Source of the DNA: an uncultured Erythrobacter sp.
GTDB lineage: Bacteria > Pseudomonadota > Alphaproteobacteria > Sphingomonadales > Sphingomonadaceae
DNA: 64,000 bases
Reading direction: 5' to 3'
NCBI GenBank assembly: GCA_937969505.1
Contig: CALBWA010000017.1
Span: 35,490 to 99,489, forward strand
The notes below the pieces were generated by a model. That model searched no databases. It saw nothing but the letters and a program-made list of their open reading frames with translations, and had not been told where the DNA came from. Below are positions 43,595 to 52,709 of this stretch, piece after piece. Every line of letters starts with the position of its first letter. Positions within the stretch are counted from its first letter, which is position 1. A program made the translations under genes and the position numbers.

Positions 43595-46579
43595 TTAGAA
43601 GCGCAGACGCAGGCCGGTGTAGTAAGCACGACCGAAGACGTCGTAAACGTCAGCAGCTGTGTCCGTACCGGTCACGTTAAAGGTCGTGAACGACAGGAGG
43701 TTTGGCGCGTCGTTGTCGAGCACATTGTCGACACCGAAGTACCACTCAACTTCATCCGTGGCGAACCATGTCAGCTGCATATCGAGATATGTTTCTGCAC
43801 CAACAGATTCATCAGGGAAGCTACCCTGGTCGTCTTCGTCCGACGCACCGATGAAGGTGGTCGTCGCACTCAGACGGACATTGTCATTCTGCCAAGCGGT
43901 GTTGATCGTGAAACGATGATCAGCCGTACCAATTTCGCCAGCAGCCGAGTCAATGTCGGCAACCGGAGTTGGCTGGAAGTCATAGTTCAGGATGTGCGTG
44001 TAGGCACCGTTGAACGAGAAGCGCCCATCGAACAGGTCGCGAGTGTAGTTCACGGTAACGTCGAAACCGTCGGTTGCGAGGTTGGCCGAGTTGACCAGCA
44101 GCGCATTGACGAATTCGATCGAACCGGCACTGTTCGTAGCCGTGCCAGCAGCACGACGGGTAACGAACTGACAGAACTCATCGGTTCCCTGGTTGAAACA
44201 CTGGTCAAGAATGAATGGACGTGGCGGTGAAGCAATCACATCGTCAATCTCGTAGTTCCAGTAGTCGCCTGTAACAGTCAGACCTGGAATGAAGTCCGGA
44301 TCAAACACGGCACCAACGGTCCACACGTCTGCGGTTTCTTCGAACAGATTTGGGTTACCACCATTGAAACCACCGATACCCTGAAGGTCGGACTGGGTCG
44401 TGGTGAATTCACCATTCAGATCGATATTGGCCTGAACACCTGGCTGAGCAACGCACTGTTGGAACAGTGTCGTGCCAGCGTCAGCATTGGTGATACCGCC
44501 GTTTGGACCGCTACCGCCTGCACCACAAGGGTCGATCAGACCGCTTGGGAATGTTTCAGACAGACCGGTGAACAGTTCCGACACATTTGGTGCACGAACC
44601 GAACGTGAATAGGTACCACGAAGACGCAGCGCATCGAATGGAACCCAGGTCAACGTACCGTTGTAGCTGGTTACCTGACCAACCGTCGAATAGTCAGCAA
44701 CGCGGATCGCGCCACCGAGTTCGAGCAGTTCGAAACCAGGAGTGTTGGCCAGCAAAGGCAGCTTAACTTCGAGGAAGCCTTCGATAACATCGAAAGAACC
44801 TTCGGTGTCAGGCAATGCGTTACCGGCGTTAAGGCCAGCGTTGGTCAGAGCGTCAAGCTCTTCCACACTGGTTTCACGACGGTATTCAACGCCGCCAGCG
44901 AAGCCAGCCGTACCACCGGGCAGTTCGAACAGCGACCCGGTAAGGATACCCTGAACGACTTGCTGAGTGATGTCGGTCTGGAAGCTGGAACCAGCATCGA
45001 TATAGCTGATAGCTTCAGGCGATATGTTGCCTGCACCGAACAGATTGATCGGCACACAGCCCTGCGCACGTGCTTCAACGTCAGCACAGATACCGTCAGT
45101 TACGTCACCGTCGTTATCCAGATCGTTGATGTCAGGAATAACCGTCAGTGCGTTACGGAAGTTCAGAACATTGACCTGACCTGTCGAGAACTGGTTCTCG
45201 GAGGTGCGGCCGTAGTTGTAGCTGACGTCCCAGGCAAAACGGTCATCCGCGAAGGTTCCGTTAAAGCCAACAACGGCCCGGAAGAAGTCACGCGTGGTGC
45301 CGCCCTGACGCGGGCCGAACTCTACCGTACGACGGGTAAAGCCAATGTCGGCAAATCCGTCACCATCGGTATCCTGCGATGCTGCAACAATAGCTGCTGG
45401 GACAACAGGGTTAAATACCGTGCCGCCGTTACCATCATCAAATTCGATCGGAACACGGCCGCCACTTGATGGGAAGATGTCTTCCGAAGAAAGCGGGAAC
45501 GGTTCAATGATACGCGAAGAAGACGTATTCGAATACGTACCTTCGAAGTAGAAATTGATCGCATCAGAGATCTGATAGTTGCTGGCTGCAGCAAACAGAT
45601 AGCGCTGAACAGGAACAGCGATCGTACGGAAGGCCTGACGGTTGAAGCCGTTGGGGCCAGTACCCGAACCGATCGTTGCGGTACAAGTTGCGCCGTTCGT
45701 GGTGAAGCAGTCTTGCAGATTGCCATTTGCGTCAAAGGTGAAGTCATCAGCAGATGACGACGTACCGTTTACGTCAAAACGACCCTGTGGAGGGAACGAC
45801 GAGAAGAAAGGTTCAAACGGCGTACCGAAGTCGAGACCGAAGAATGCGCCTTCAGCATCATCGAACAGAGTGTTCGAACGCTGGTTGGAACGCAATCCTT
45901 CTTCATTCGAGTAACCGAAGTGAAGCATGACGTTACCGTCGCCATCGGCAAAGTTCGAACCGACGGTTACGTTTGCCTGATAACGCGCATCGTCACCACG
46001 CTCGGTGATGCCATACTGTGCGTTGGCTTCGATGCCTTCGAAATCGGTCTTGTAGATGAAGTTCACAACACCTGCGACAGCATCAGAACCGTAAAGCGCC
46101 GAAGCACCACCGGTCAGAACGTCGACACGCTCGAGGAACTGGGTCGGGATGACGTTAAGGTCAACCGTGGACGATCCTGGCAGACCCGAAACAACGCGGC
46201 GGCCGTTTACGAGAACCAGAGTACGGTCAGAGCCGAGGTCACGAAGGTCGACCGTTGCAACACCGGTACCCGATGTCAGGAAGGCGGCGTTCGTACGGCT
46301 AAGAGCAGGCGTACCGAATACAGGGTTCTGAAGCAGAAGTTCCTGAATGTTGGTGACACCGGCGTCATCAATGGCCTGATCGTCGATGATCTGCAGAGGT
46401 GCAGGTGATTCAACGCTTGGCGATGCGATGCGCGAACCGGTCACGATGATCAGCTCACCGAGATCCTCGTCCTCGGCAGCAACCGTGGTGTCGTCCTGAG
46501 CAAAAGCAGGCGTAGCTGCCATCGCCAGACCGACGGCCAGCGAACCAGCGCTCAGTCGGAGTTGAGTGGAAAATTTCAT
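43595..46579 (-). CDS. TonB-dependent receptor
   Basis: A 994-residue outer-membrane receptor: signal peptide (1-27, ending TPAFAQ), plug domain opening LIIVTGSRIASP, with VDLRDLGSDRTLVLVNGRRVV and GASALYGSDAVAGVVNFIYK, then a barrel ending YYTGLRLRF. The frame opens at 46666, but ATG 46579 starts the signal peptide. It is not a close copy of the 37238 receptor, sharing mainly the plug motifs. It is divergent from the 46945 gene and reads towards the S9 peptidase region. The ligand is unknown. Confidence 0.92.
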   Translation of the reverse strand: MKFSTQLRLSAGSLAVGLAMAATPAFAQDDTTVAAEDEDLGELIIVTGSRIASPSVESPAPLQIIDDQAIDDAGVTNIQELLLQNPVFGTPALSRTNAAFLTSGTGVATVDLRDLGSDRTLVLVNGRRVVSGLPGSSTVDLNVIPTQFLERVDVLTGGASALYGSDAVAGVVNFIYKTDFEGIEANAQYGITERGDDARYQANVTVGSNFADGDGNVMLHFGYSNEEGLRSNQRSNTLFDDAEGAFFGLDFGTPFEPFFSSFPPQGRFDVNGTSSSADDFTFDANGNLQDCFTTNGATCTATIGSGTGPNGFNRQAFRTIAVPVQRYLFAAASNYQISDAINFYFEGTYSNTSSSRIIEPFPLSSEDIFPSSGGRVPIEFDDGNGGTVFNPVVPAAIVAASQDTDGDGFADIGFTRRTVEFGPRQGGTTRDFFRAVVGFNGTFADDRFAWDVSYNYGRTSENQFSTGQVNVLNFRNALTVIPDINDLDNDGDVTDGICADVEARAQGCVPINLFGAGNISPEAISYIDAGSSFQTDITQQVVQGILTGSLFELPGGTAGFAGGVEYRRETSVEELDALTNAGLNAGNALPDTEGSFDVIEGFLEVKLPLLANTPGFELLELGGAIRVADYSTVGQVTSYNGTLTWVPFDALRLRGTYSRSVRAPNVSELFTGLSETFPSGLIDPCGAGGSGPNGGITNADAGTTLFQQCVAQPGVQANIDLNGEFTTTQSDLQGIGGFNGGNPNLFEETADVWTVGAVFDPDFIPGLTVTGDYWNYEIDDVIASPPRPFILDQCFNQGTDEFCQFVTRRAAGTATNSAGSIEFVNALLVNSANLATDGFDVTVNYTRDLFDGRFSFNGAYTHILNYDFQPTPVADIDSAAGEIGTADHRFTINTAWQNDNVRLSATTTFIGASDEDDQGSFPDESVGAETYLDMQLTWFATDEVEWYFGVDNVLDNDAPNLLSFTTFNVTGTDTAADVYDVFGRAYYTGLRLRF

Positions 46580-46944
46580 GTGGTTTTGTACCCTTATGAA
46601 TTGCACCATCGCTTTGGGCGATGGACACGTTGCGGCCGGATTTTGCGGAGACGCCTCAAGCGTCACTGCCTTCCCCGGCCAAGTTCATCGGGCGAAAGCA
46701 ACCCGGGTATCTCCAGCAAACGCCAAAAATGCACCAGATAGCCAGTCCCTGATTACGGGTTACGCGCTTCGACCCCCTGTTTGGAAGCAATGAGGTTCGC
46801 TTACAACAAATTGACTGCCATGGTGTAGCGCCGATGCAACAGTGTTGTATTTGCAAAAAACGGCGCGTTTCCGCGCTCAGCAGCACCATTGACAGCATCC
46901 GGGAATTGCTCACTAATGGTAAAAATCAGCTGAAAGGGTCTCTG
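46580..46944. other. Divergent promoter region between receptor and small secreted protein
   Basis: A 365-base gap between divergent genes with no credible ORF. The plus-strand promoter for the 46945 gene is at 46889-46917. On the minus strand no good -35/-10 pair for the receptor was found. Confidence 0.5.
46889..46917 (+). promoter_or_regulatory. Sigma70-type promoter for the 46945 gene
   Basis: A perfect -35 TTGACA (46889-46894), a 17-base spacer and a -10 ACTAAT (46912-46917; four of six consensus bases) lie about 28 bases before the ATG. Prediction by pattern only. Confidence 0.55.
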
Positions 46945-47499
46945 ATGCAGTTTCGCAAGTTCCACATTCTCATCGCGCTTTCCGCGCTTGGTGCTACGAG
47001 CGCCGCTTCTGCGCAGTCAGACGAAGCCGTAGCCGTGCCCGGATCAGAGCTGGTTGCTGAGATGTTTGAGTGCCGTACCATTGAAAACCCCGAGGAGCGT
47101 CTTGCCTGCTTTGACCGCGAGGTTGGGCGAGTGTTTGCAGCTCAGGAAAGCAAAGAGCTGGTCATTACCGACCGGGAACAGATCAGACAGACTCGCAAGG
47201 GGCTTTTCGGTTTTACCTTGCCAAAGATCGGACTGTTCGGCGGTGGCGATGATGATGATGACGATCAGGTCGAGGAAATCTCGGAAATCACCACTACGCT
47301 TGCCAGTGCCAGACAAATGAGCAACGGCCGTTACTTGCTGACGCTGGAAGACGGTGCGCGCTGGCAGCAGGTTGATAAGGTGCCTGTCTTTGGCGGGCCT
47401 GGCGCCGGCGACGAAGTCACCATAAAAAAGGGCGTCCTTGGTAGCTACACGGCAAAAATCGGTAAACGTCGCGGGTTCAAGGTAAAACGCCTGGATTGA
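46945..47499 (+). CDS. Exported protein with acidic patch, unknown function
   Basis: A 184-residue protein with a signal peptide (about 1-22, ending SAASAQ). The mature part opens with 'MFECRTIENPEERLACFDREV', a two-Cys pattern of the kind 'C..i.d...RL.C.D' seen in many small periplasmic proteins, then a run of six Asp near residue 108, and a beta-rich C-terminal half (RYLLTLEDGARWQQV… GSYTAKIGKRRGFKVKRLD) like a small OB/SH3 fold. Function unknown. ATG 46945 is preceded by GAAAGGG and by a good promoter. Confidence 0.7.
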   Translation: MQFRKFHILIALSALGATSAASAQSDEAVAVPGSELVAEMFECRTIENPEERLACFDREVGRVFAAQESKELVITDREQIRQTRKGLFGFTLPKIGLFGGGDDDDDDQVEEISEITTTLASARQMSNGRYLLTLEDGARWQQVDKVPVFGGPGAGDEVTIKKGVLGSYTAKIGKRRGFKVKRLD

Positions 47500-47707
47500 C
47501 CTGATTTGCAACGCTCCGATGCAGGCGGAGAGGATCAGGACGACAGCTCGCCCCGGTAAATTTCCGAATTTACGTTAGGGCTTCTGGGCCTTGGCCGTCG
47601 ACCAGCCTGTATCGCCGCCACGACGAGCAACTGACGGCTCGGTGAGCGACACTTCCATAAGCTGTGCCTGGTGCAAAAATCGGCCCCAAATTACCATTAT
47701 GAGTAAG

Positions 47708-47723
47708 TTGACGCAAACGTAAG
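47708..47723. promoter_or_regulatory. Possible LiuR-type operator
   Basis: TTGACG-CAAA-CGTAAG resembles the 16-bp palindrome TTTACG-N4-CGTAAA reported for the MerR-family regulator LiuR, which controls branched-chain amino acid and acyl-CoA breakdown genes (from memory of regulon studies). It lies 82 bases before a thiolase start and its left half doubles as a -35-like TTGACG. Confidence 0.35.
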
Positions 47724-47749
47724 GTATGGCCTAGGCCCCGTCCAACAAG

Positions 47750-47770
47750 ACCGGGCACACACCCGGTTTT
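47750..47770 (+). terminator. Short hairpin with T-run in the thiolase leader (possible attenuator)
   Basis: ACCGGG (47750-47755) pairs with CCCGGT (47762-47767) across CACACA, followed by TTT. It is a minimal terminator-like structure about 36 bases before the thiolase start; whether it stops transcription is unknown. Confidence 0.35.
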
Positions 47771-47805
47771 CAAATTTGAAACGCGAAATTTCAGGAGCAC
47801 TTACA

Positions 47806-48978
47806 ATGACCACCGCCTATATTGTCGACGCCGTCCGGACCGCTGGCGGCCGCCGTGGTGGCCGCTTGGCCGGGGTTCATCCTGTGGACTTGCTGGCCGC
47901 ATCGCTTGACGCGGTCGTAACTCGCAGCGGTATCGACCCCAAGGCCGTTGACGATGTTGTTACCGGCTGTGTCAGCCAGGCGGGCGAGCAAGCCATGCAG
48001 GTCGGCCGGATGGGCGTTCTGGCCAGCAAAACCTTGCCCCAATCAACCCCTGCAGTGACAATTGATCGTCAGTGTGGATCATCACAACAGGCCATCCAGT
48101 TTGCAGCGCAAGCTGTGATGAGCGGAACGCAGGATGTGGTCATTGCCAGCGGTGTGGAAAGCATGACCCGCGTTCCCATGGGATCAAACGTGACGCTGCA
48201 CATGAAAGAAGGGCTGGGCAATTACAAATCGCCGGGTCTGGAAGAGAAATTTCCCAATGTGATGTTCTCGCAATTCATGGGTGCGGAAATGATCGCTGAA
48301 AAGCATGGGTTTTCCAAGGATGATCTTGATCGCTTTGCGTTGGAAAGCCACCACCGTGCAATCGCTGCAACCAAGGCTGGCGCGTTCGAGAACGAGATTG
48401 TCCCGATTGCTATTGAAACGCCCGAAGGCGAAGACATGCACACAGTCGATGAAGGCATTCGGTTCGACGCGACTTTGGAGAGTATTGCAGGCGTGAAACT
48501 GCTTGCGCCCGAGGGCAAGATAACTGCGGCATCTGCCAGCCAGATCTGCGATGGATCGTCCGCGGTGCTGGTGGTCAGCGAAGAAGCTCTCAAGAAATAT
48601 GGCCTGACCCCGATTGCGCGCATTCACAATCTGAACGTGACCGCAGGCGACCCGGTGATAATGCTGGAAGAACCGCTGTTTGCAACGGATAAGGCGCTTG
48701 AGCGGGCAGGCATGAAGATCGACGATATCGACCTGTATGAAGTCAACGAGGCATTCGCCCCTGTGCCAATGGCCTGGCTCAAGCACACGGGTGCTGACCC
48801 CGACAAGCTAAACGTCAATGGCGGTGCGATTGCACTGGGTCATCCGCTGGGGGCATCAGGCACCAAACTGATGGCGACACTGGTTCATGCGCTGAAAGCG
48901 CGCGGCAAGAAATATGGGCTTCAAACGATGTGCGAAGGCGGCGGCGTGGCCAATGTCACCATCGTCGAGGCGCTTTAA
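47806..48978 (+). CDS. Acetyl-CoA C-acyltransferase (thiolase)
   Basis: A 390-residue thiolase with nucleophile Cys90 in IDRQCGSSQQAI, His346 in NGGAIALGHPLGASG and proton-shuttle Cys376 in QTMCEGGGVANVTIVE. It cleaves 3-ketoacyl-CoA to acetyl-CoA plus a shortened acyl-CoA (or condenses two acetyl-CoA). ATG 47806 follows AGGAG; an ATG 30 bases earlier is less suited. The dehydrogenase gene begins 27 bases after the stop; together they supply the last two steps of beta-oxidation or isoleucine breakdown. Confidence 0.92.
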   Translation: MTTAYIVDAVRTAGGRRGGRLAGVHPVDLLAASLDAVVTRSGIDPKAVDDVVTGCVSQAGEQAMQVGRMGVLASKTLPQSTPAVTIDRQCGSSQQAIQFAAQAVMSGTQDVVIASGVESMTRVPMGSNVTLHMKEGLGNYKSPGLEEKFPNVMFSQFMGAEMIAEKHGFSKDDLDRFALESHHRAIAATKAGAFENEIVPIAIETPEGEDMHTVDEGIRFDATLESIAGVKLLAPEGKITAASASQICDGSSAVLVVSEEALKKYGLTPIARIHNLNVTAGDPVIMLEEPLFATDKALERAGMKIDDIDLYEVNEAFAPVPMAWLKHTGADPDKLNVNGGAIALGHPLGASGTKLMATLVHALKARGKKYGLQTMCEGGGVANVTIVEAL

Positions 48979-49005
48979 ACCAACCCCTTCGAGAGGAATA
49001 GAATA

Positions 49006-49791
49006 ATGGAAGTTTCAGCCAATACTCCCGCCGTTGTGACCGGCGGCGCATCGGGCCTTGGTGCAGCCACCGCACGCGCGCTCGCTGCCAAAGGCGCGAA
49101 GGTCGCCATCTTCGACATGAATGAAGAAAAGGGCGAAGCCATGGCTGCCGAAATTGGCGGCGTGTTCTGCAAGGTCAATGTGACCAGCGATGAAGATGTG
49201 GATGCAGGCTTTGCCAAAGCGCGTGAAGCGCATGGTCAGGAGCGCATTCTGGTCAATTGCGCTGGCATCGGCAATGCGATCAAGACCGCCAGCCGAGACA
49301 AGCAATCGGGTGAAATAAAGCATTTCCCGATCAGCGCATTCGATTTCGTGATTCAGGTCAATTTGATCGGGACGTTTCGCTGTATCGCAAAATCGGCAGC
49401 CGGAATGATGACCCTGGACCCGATCAATGATGACGGTGCGCGCGGCGCAATGGTCAACACAGCTTCGGTTGCCGCTGAAGACGGCCAGATGGGTCAGGCG
49501 GCCTATTCCGCTTCCAAGGGCGGCGTAGTCGGGATGACCCTGCCGATCGCACGTGATTTGATGCGCGAGGGGATTCGCGTCAACACCATCCTCCCGGGCA
49601 TTTTTGAAACACCACTGATGAATGCTGCACCGCCACAAGTGAAGGAAGCGCTGGCTGCTTCTGTGCCTTTCCCGAAGCGTTTGGGCATGCCTGAAGAATA
49701 CGCCAAGCTGGCGATGACGATGATTGAAACCGGGTATTTCAATGGCGAGGACGTGCGTCTCGATGGTGCGATCCGGATGGCCCCGCGCTAA
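49006..49791 (+). CDS. SDR dehydrogenase, HSD10-like 3-hydroxyacyl-CoA dehydrogenase
   Basis: A 261-residue short-chain dehydrogenase. Cofactor motif TGGASGLG at 12-19; Asp37 in IFDMNE points to NAD+ preference; catalytic Ser154, Tyr167 and Lys171 (YSASK). The overall pattern (NTASVAAEDGQMGQAAYSASKGG, LPGIFETPLM, PKRLGMPEEYAKL) matches type II 3-hydroxyacyl-CoA dehydrogenase (HSD17B10) of beta-oxidation and isoleucine catabolism. Its place behind the thiolase supports this. A terminator follows. Confidence 0.88.
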   Translation: MEVSANTPAVVTGGASGLGAATARALAAKGAKVAIFDMNEEKGEAMAAEIGGVFCKVNVTSDEDVDAGFAKAREAHGQERILVNCAGIGNAIKTASRDKQSGEIKHFPISAFDFVIQVNLIGTFRCIAKSAAGMMTLDPINDDGARGAMVNTASVAAEDGQMGQAAYSASKGGVVGMTLPIARDLMREGIRVNTILPGIFETPLMNAAPPQVKEALAASVPFPKRLGMPEEYAKLAMTMIETGYFNGEDVRLDGAIRMAPR

Positions 49792-49840
49792 GACTGAACG
49801 AACTGCCGCGGTGATCGCTCGCCGCTGTGATAAAAACTGG

Positions 49841-49878
49841 AACGCCGTCTGCGCATCGAGCGCAGGCGGCGTTGTTTT
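49841..49878 (+). terminator. Rho-independent terminator after the thiolase-SDR operon
   Basis: A 14-bp stem AACGCCGTCTGCGC/GCGCAGGCGGCGTT (49841-49854 and 49860-49873, one T-G pair), loop ATCGA, then GTTTTT. Confidence 0.92.
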
Positions 49879-49909
49879 TGACAAGGCAGAGAATTAGAAA
49901 GCCGGAATC

Positions 49910-50431
49910 ATGGCTAAAGAAAGCACCCAATCCGACTTTGCTACAGAGCGTCTGCGCGTGCGCCCTTGGGGCGAGGGCGACCAGCCCCTCATTCAGAAAC
50001 TGTACGGTCAAGCCGAAGTGGTGCGCTATGTCGATGATGGAGAGCCTATAACTCCAGTAGAAGTCGATCACTGGATGGGGGTTACGGCACGCAATTACGT
50101 CAAGCGTGGTTATGGAATGATGTTGATTGAAGACCTGTTGACCGCCGAGTTTGTCGGCTGCGGGGGGATCGTGCATCCCGATGATCAGGACGAACCAGAA
50201 ATCAAGTACGCTTTTCTGCCAGCGTTTTGGGGCAGGGGTCTTGCCACCGAATTCGTCCGCGGGCTCATGCAATTTGGTCGAACACAGCACGCAATTGACC
50301 ATTTCATCGCAACTGTGGCCGAACCCAATACGGCATCGATCCATGTTCTGGAAAAAGCAGGGTTAAAACGTTGCGATGCGCGCTACGAAGTCGATGGCAG
50401 CACAACTATCGTGCTGGAATGGCGAGAGTGA
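49910..50431 (+). CDS. GNAT family N-acetyltransferase (RimJ/RimL-like)
   Basis: A 173-residue acetyltransferase. The opening TERLRVRPWGEGDQPLIQKLY and the C-terminal 'NTASIHVLEKAGLKR' are those of the Acetyltransf_3 (RimJ/RimL) group; the acetyl-CoA loop appears as FWGRGLATEF near residue 104. The acceptor is unknown (protein N-terminus or small molecule). ATG 49910 begins 31 bases past a terminator, so it has its own promoter. Confidence 0.85.
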   Translation: MAKESTQSDFATERLRVRPWGEGDQPLIQKLYGQAEVVRYVDDGEPITPVEVDHWMGVTARNYVKRGYGMMLIEDLLTAEFVGCGGIVHPDDQDEPEIKYAFLPAFWGRGLATEFVRGLMQFGRTQHAIDHFIATVAEPNTASIHVLEKAGLKRCDARYEVDGSTTIVLEWRE

Positions 50432-50518
50432 TAACGGAGTGGGCATGGTCTCTTCATTTGTAACTTTCCGCCCGCATGACACGAATGGTACAGGAATGCG
50501 GAACTATACCGGCCAGAT

Positions 50519-51532
50519 ATGGGGGCGACAGCCAAGGTAATGCTCGAGCAGGCCGATCAATCGGGAGGGATGCTGGCCGAGCAGGCCGACCAAGGCACTT
50601 TGCCTGCTGTTGATGGCCACTGGCGTCGTTTCTTCCGCTTCACCTTTACATTTGCATTGATCCTGATCGGTGCAGAAGCTGTCCTTTATGCAGCTGGCTG
50701 GGTTCAGGACGAAGTCGGCTATGGTCTTCTGGCGATGGATATTTCCTTATCATGGGCTGGGCTGGCGGCTGCATTAACCAACGGACTGCTAAGTTTTGCT
50801 GGCCTGGTGGCATTGTTTGCCTTTTTCGAATGGAAACAGCTCGGCTTCGATGATTTTCGCACGCGCTACAGTGAAGGTCTTCTATACGGCGGCACGGCAA
50901 TTCTGATCGCTATTGTGCTGCAAACCGCAGCGTTTACTGCTCTATCCGAGTATGAGATTACGCCACTGTTAAAGGCGGAGGCGGTCGGCCCGCTGCTGGT
51001 TGTGTTTCCGATCATCTACATGCTGGTTATCGGGTTTTTCGAATATTGGTTGCATCGCGCGTTGCACGATATTCCCGTGCTTTGGCGCCTGCATGCCATC
51101 CATCACCAGATTGAAAACATGAATGCGGCGCGCAGTTACTCTCATTGGGCGCAAGACGCTTTGTATCTCGCGGTGATCACCATCCCGCTGGTCTTTCTGA
51201 TCGAAGGACCGCAGAATTATATCGCCCTGCTCACCACCATCTATCTGGTGTCGAATTACTACATGCACAGTGATAATCCGGCGCTCAGCTTCCCGCCGTT
51301 TCTGCGGCATATACTGGCTGACAACATCTATCATCATTACCATCATTCGCGCAGGATCGAGCATTGGGGGCGTAATTACTGCTCCTTCTTCTCGTTCTAT
51401 GATCGCTTGTTCGGCACGCAGCACATGCCTGAAAATGAAGTTTTTCATCCCACCGGTATCGACGAATACCGGCCGCTGGAGGGATGGTGGGATTATTTGG
51501 TCCGTCCGTTCACGCGAGATCCCGCCCGCTGA
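50519..51532 (+). CDS. Fatty acid hydroxylase/sterol desaturase family membrane protein
   Basis: A 337-residue integral membrane di-iron oxygenase. Helices lie at about 38-60, 78-105, 120-145 and 155-178, and the family's histidine motifs follow: HRALH (179-183), HAIHH (about 192-196) and YHHYHH (about 271-276). Such enzymes hydroxylate or desaturate lipids, carotenoids or sterol-like molecules; the substrate is not readable. The start may be ATG 50519 or 50540. It stands alone between a GNAT gene and a crotonase. Confidence 0.85.
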   Translation: MGATAKVMLEQADQSGGMLAEQADQGTLPAVDGHWRRFFRFTFTFALILIGAEAVLYAAGWVQDEVGYGLLAMDISLSWAGLAAALTNGLLSFAGLVALFAFFEWKQLGFDDFRTRYSEGLLYGGTAILIAIVLQTAAFTALSEYEITPLLKAEAVGPLLVVFPIIYMLVIGFFEYWLHRALHDIPVLWRLHAIHHQIENMNAARSYSHWAQDALYLAVITIPLVFLIEGPQNYIALLTTIYLVSNYYMHSDNPALSFPPFLRHILADNIYHHYHHSRRIEHWGRNYCSFFSFYDRLFGTQHMPENEVFHPTGIDEYRPLEGWWDYLVRPFTRDPAR

Positions 51533-51733
51533 TCACCTGTGCAGCTGCATATCTGCTGGCCGCTTTCCTACTGCGGGGGATCGGGGCTATCGAAATGGTC
51601 CATGAAAAACTGCGCTGATCTGCCCTCTGTCTCATTTCATTCTGTGGACCAGGCGGGCGAGAATACTGTGCCCTGGACTGTGTAACATGTGTAACATTTT
51701 GCGGTTTCGCGCAGCTTTTTGGAGAGGATTGAT

Positions 51734-52606
51734 ATGGTCGATTATTCGCAAATTCTGGTGAGTAAAAGCGATGGGATCGCGACAATCACGCTCAACCGAC
51801 CGGACAAGCTCAATGCTTATACTCGCACCATGCAGGGCGAAATCGTCGAGGCGATGGATGATATCGATGCCGACGACAGCGTGCGTGCGGTGATCTTTAC
51901 CGGTGCGGGAGAGCGCGCCTTTTGTGCAGGCGCGGATCTGACGCCAGAGGGTGGGGGGCACGTGTTTTCCGACCCCAACGAGGTTGAGGATCTGTCCGAT
52001 CCGACTGTTCGTGACGGGGGCGGGCAACTGACCTTGCGTCTTTTCCAATCGAAAAAGCCGCTGATCTCAGCCTGCAATGGCGTAGCGGTCGGGGTGGGCG
52101 CAACCATGCAGCTGGCGATGGATATTCGGTTGGCGAGTGAAACGGCGCGCTATGGGTTTGTTTTCGCCAGGCGGGGTATTGTGCCCGAGGCTTGCTCCAG
52201 CTGGTTCCTGCCCAAGATTGTCGGCATCAGCCAGGCGCTTGAATGGTGCTACACAGGCCGCATTTTTGATGCCTCGACAGCTCAAGAGGCAGGCTTGGTC
52301 CGTTCGGTTCACGCGGCGGATGAACTGATTCCCGCGGCTGTGGATCTGGCCCGGGAAATCGCTGACAACACCTCGGCAATTTCGGTCGCCATGACCCGTG
52401 CGATGATGTGGCGGCTATCTGCGCAGGAGCACCCCATGGATGCTCACCGGGTTGACAGCAAGGCGATATATCGCCTGTCGCGGGCGGATGATGCGAAGGA
52501 AGGGATTGCCAGTTTTCTTGAAAAGCGGGCGCCGCAATATCCCGGCAAGGTGAGCGAGGACATGCCGGATTTCTTTCCCTGGTGGGAAGAGCCGGATTAC
52601 CGTTGA
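51734..52606 (+). CDS. Enoyl-CoA hydratase/isomerase family protein (crotonase)
   Basis: A 290-residue crotonase-fold enzyme. Opening IATITLNRPDKLNAYT; oxyanion-hole segments FCAGADLTPEG and CNGVAVGVGATMQLAMDIRLAS; the second catalytic Glu position is filled in IVPEACSS, while the first (Glu144 of rat hydratase) is Thr, as in isomerases and other crotonases, so simple hydratase activity is uncertain. ATG 51734 has GGAGAGG 6 bases upstream. A MarR regulator gene follows at 103 bases in the same direction. Confidence 0.88.
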   Translation: MVDYSQILVSKSDGIATITLNRPDKLNAYTRTMQGEIVEAMDDIDADDSVRAVIFTGAGERAFCAGADLTPEGGGHVFSDPNEVEDLSDPTVRDGGGQLTLRLFQSKKPLISACNGVAVGVGATMQLAMDIRLASETARYGFVFARRGIVPEACSSWFLPKIVGISQALEWCYTGRIFDASTAQEAGLVRSVHAADELIPAAVDLAREIADNTSAISVAMTRAMMWRLSAQEHPMDAHRVDSKAIYRLSRADDAKEGIASFLEKRAPQYPGKVSEDMPDFFPWWEEPDYR

Positions 52607-52709
52607 ATAGTTTTGCAAACAATGCGGTATTTGCCTGGCAATCAATCAAGGGGCGATAGCTTGGGACACTTGCTTGCCAAATCAGAAGAAAATGTGACAC
52701 ATCTCAGCT

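Larger units (their letters stand above)
47500..47805. other. Gene-free leader of the thiolase-dehydrogenase operon
   Basis: A 306-base gap. It begins with a nested inverted repeat (CCTGAT 47500-47505 with ATCAGG 47534-47539; CTCCG/CGGAG inside), which may end the upstream transcript although no T-run follows. A LiuR-like palindrome is at 47708-47723 and a small GC hairpin with a T-run at 47750-47770. No credible ORF. Confidence 0.5.
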
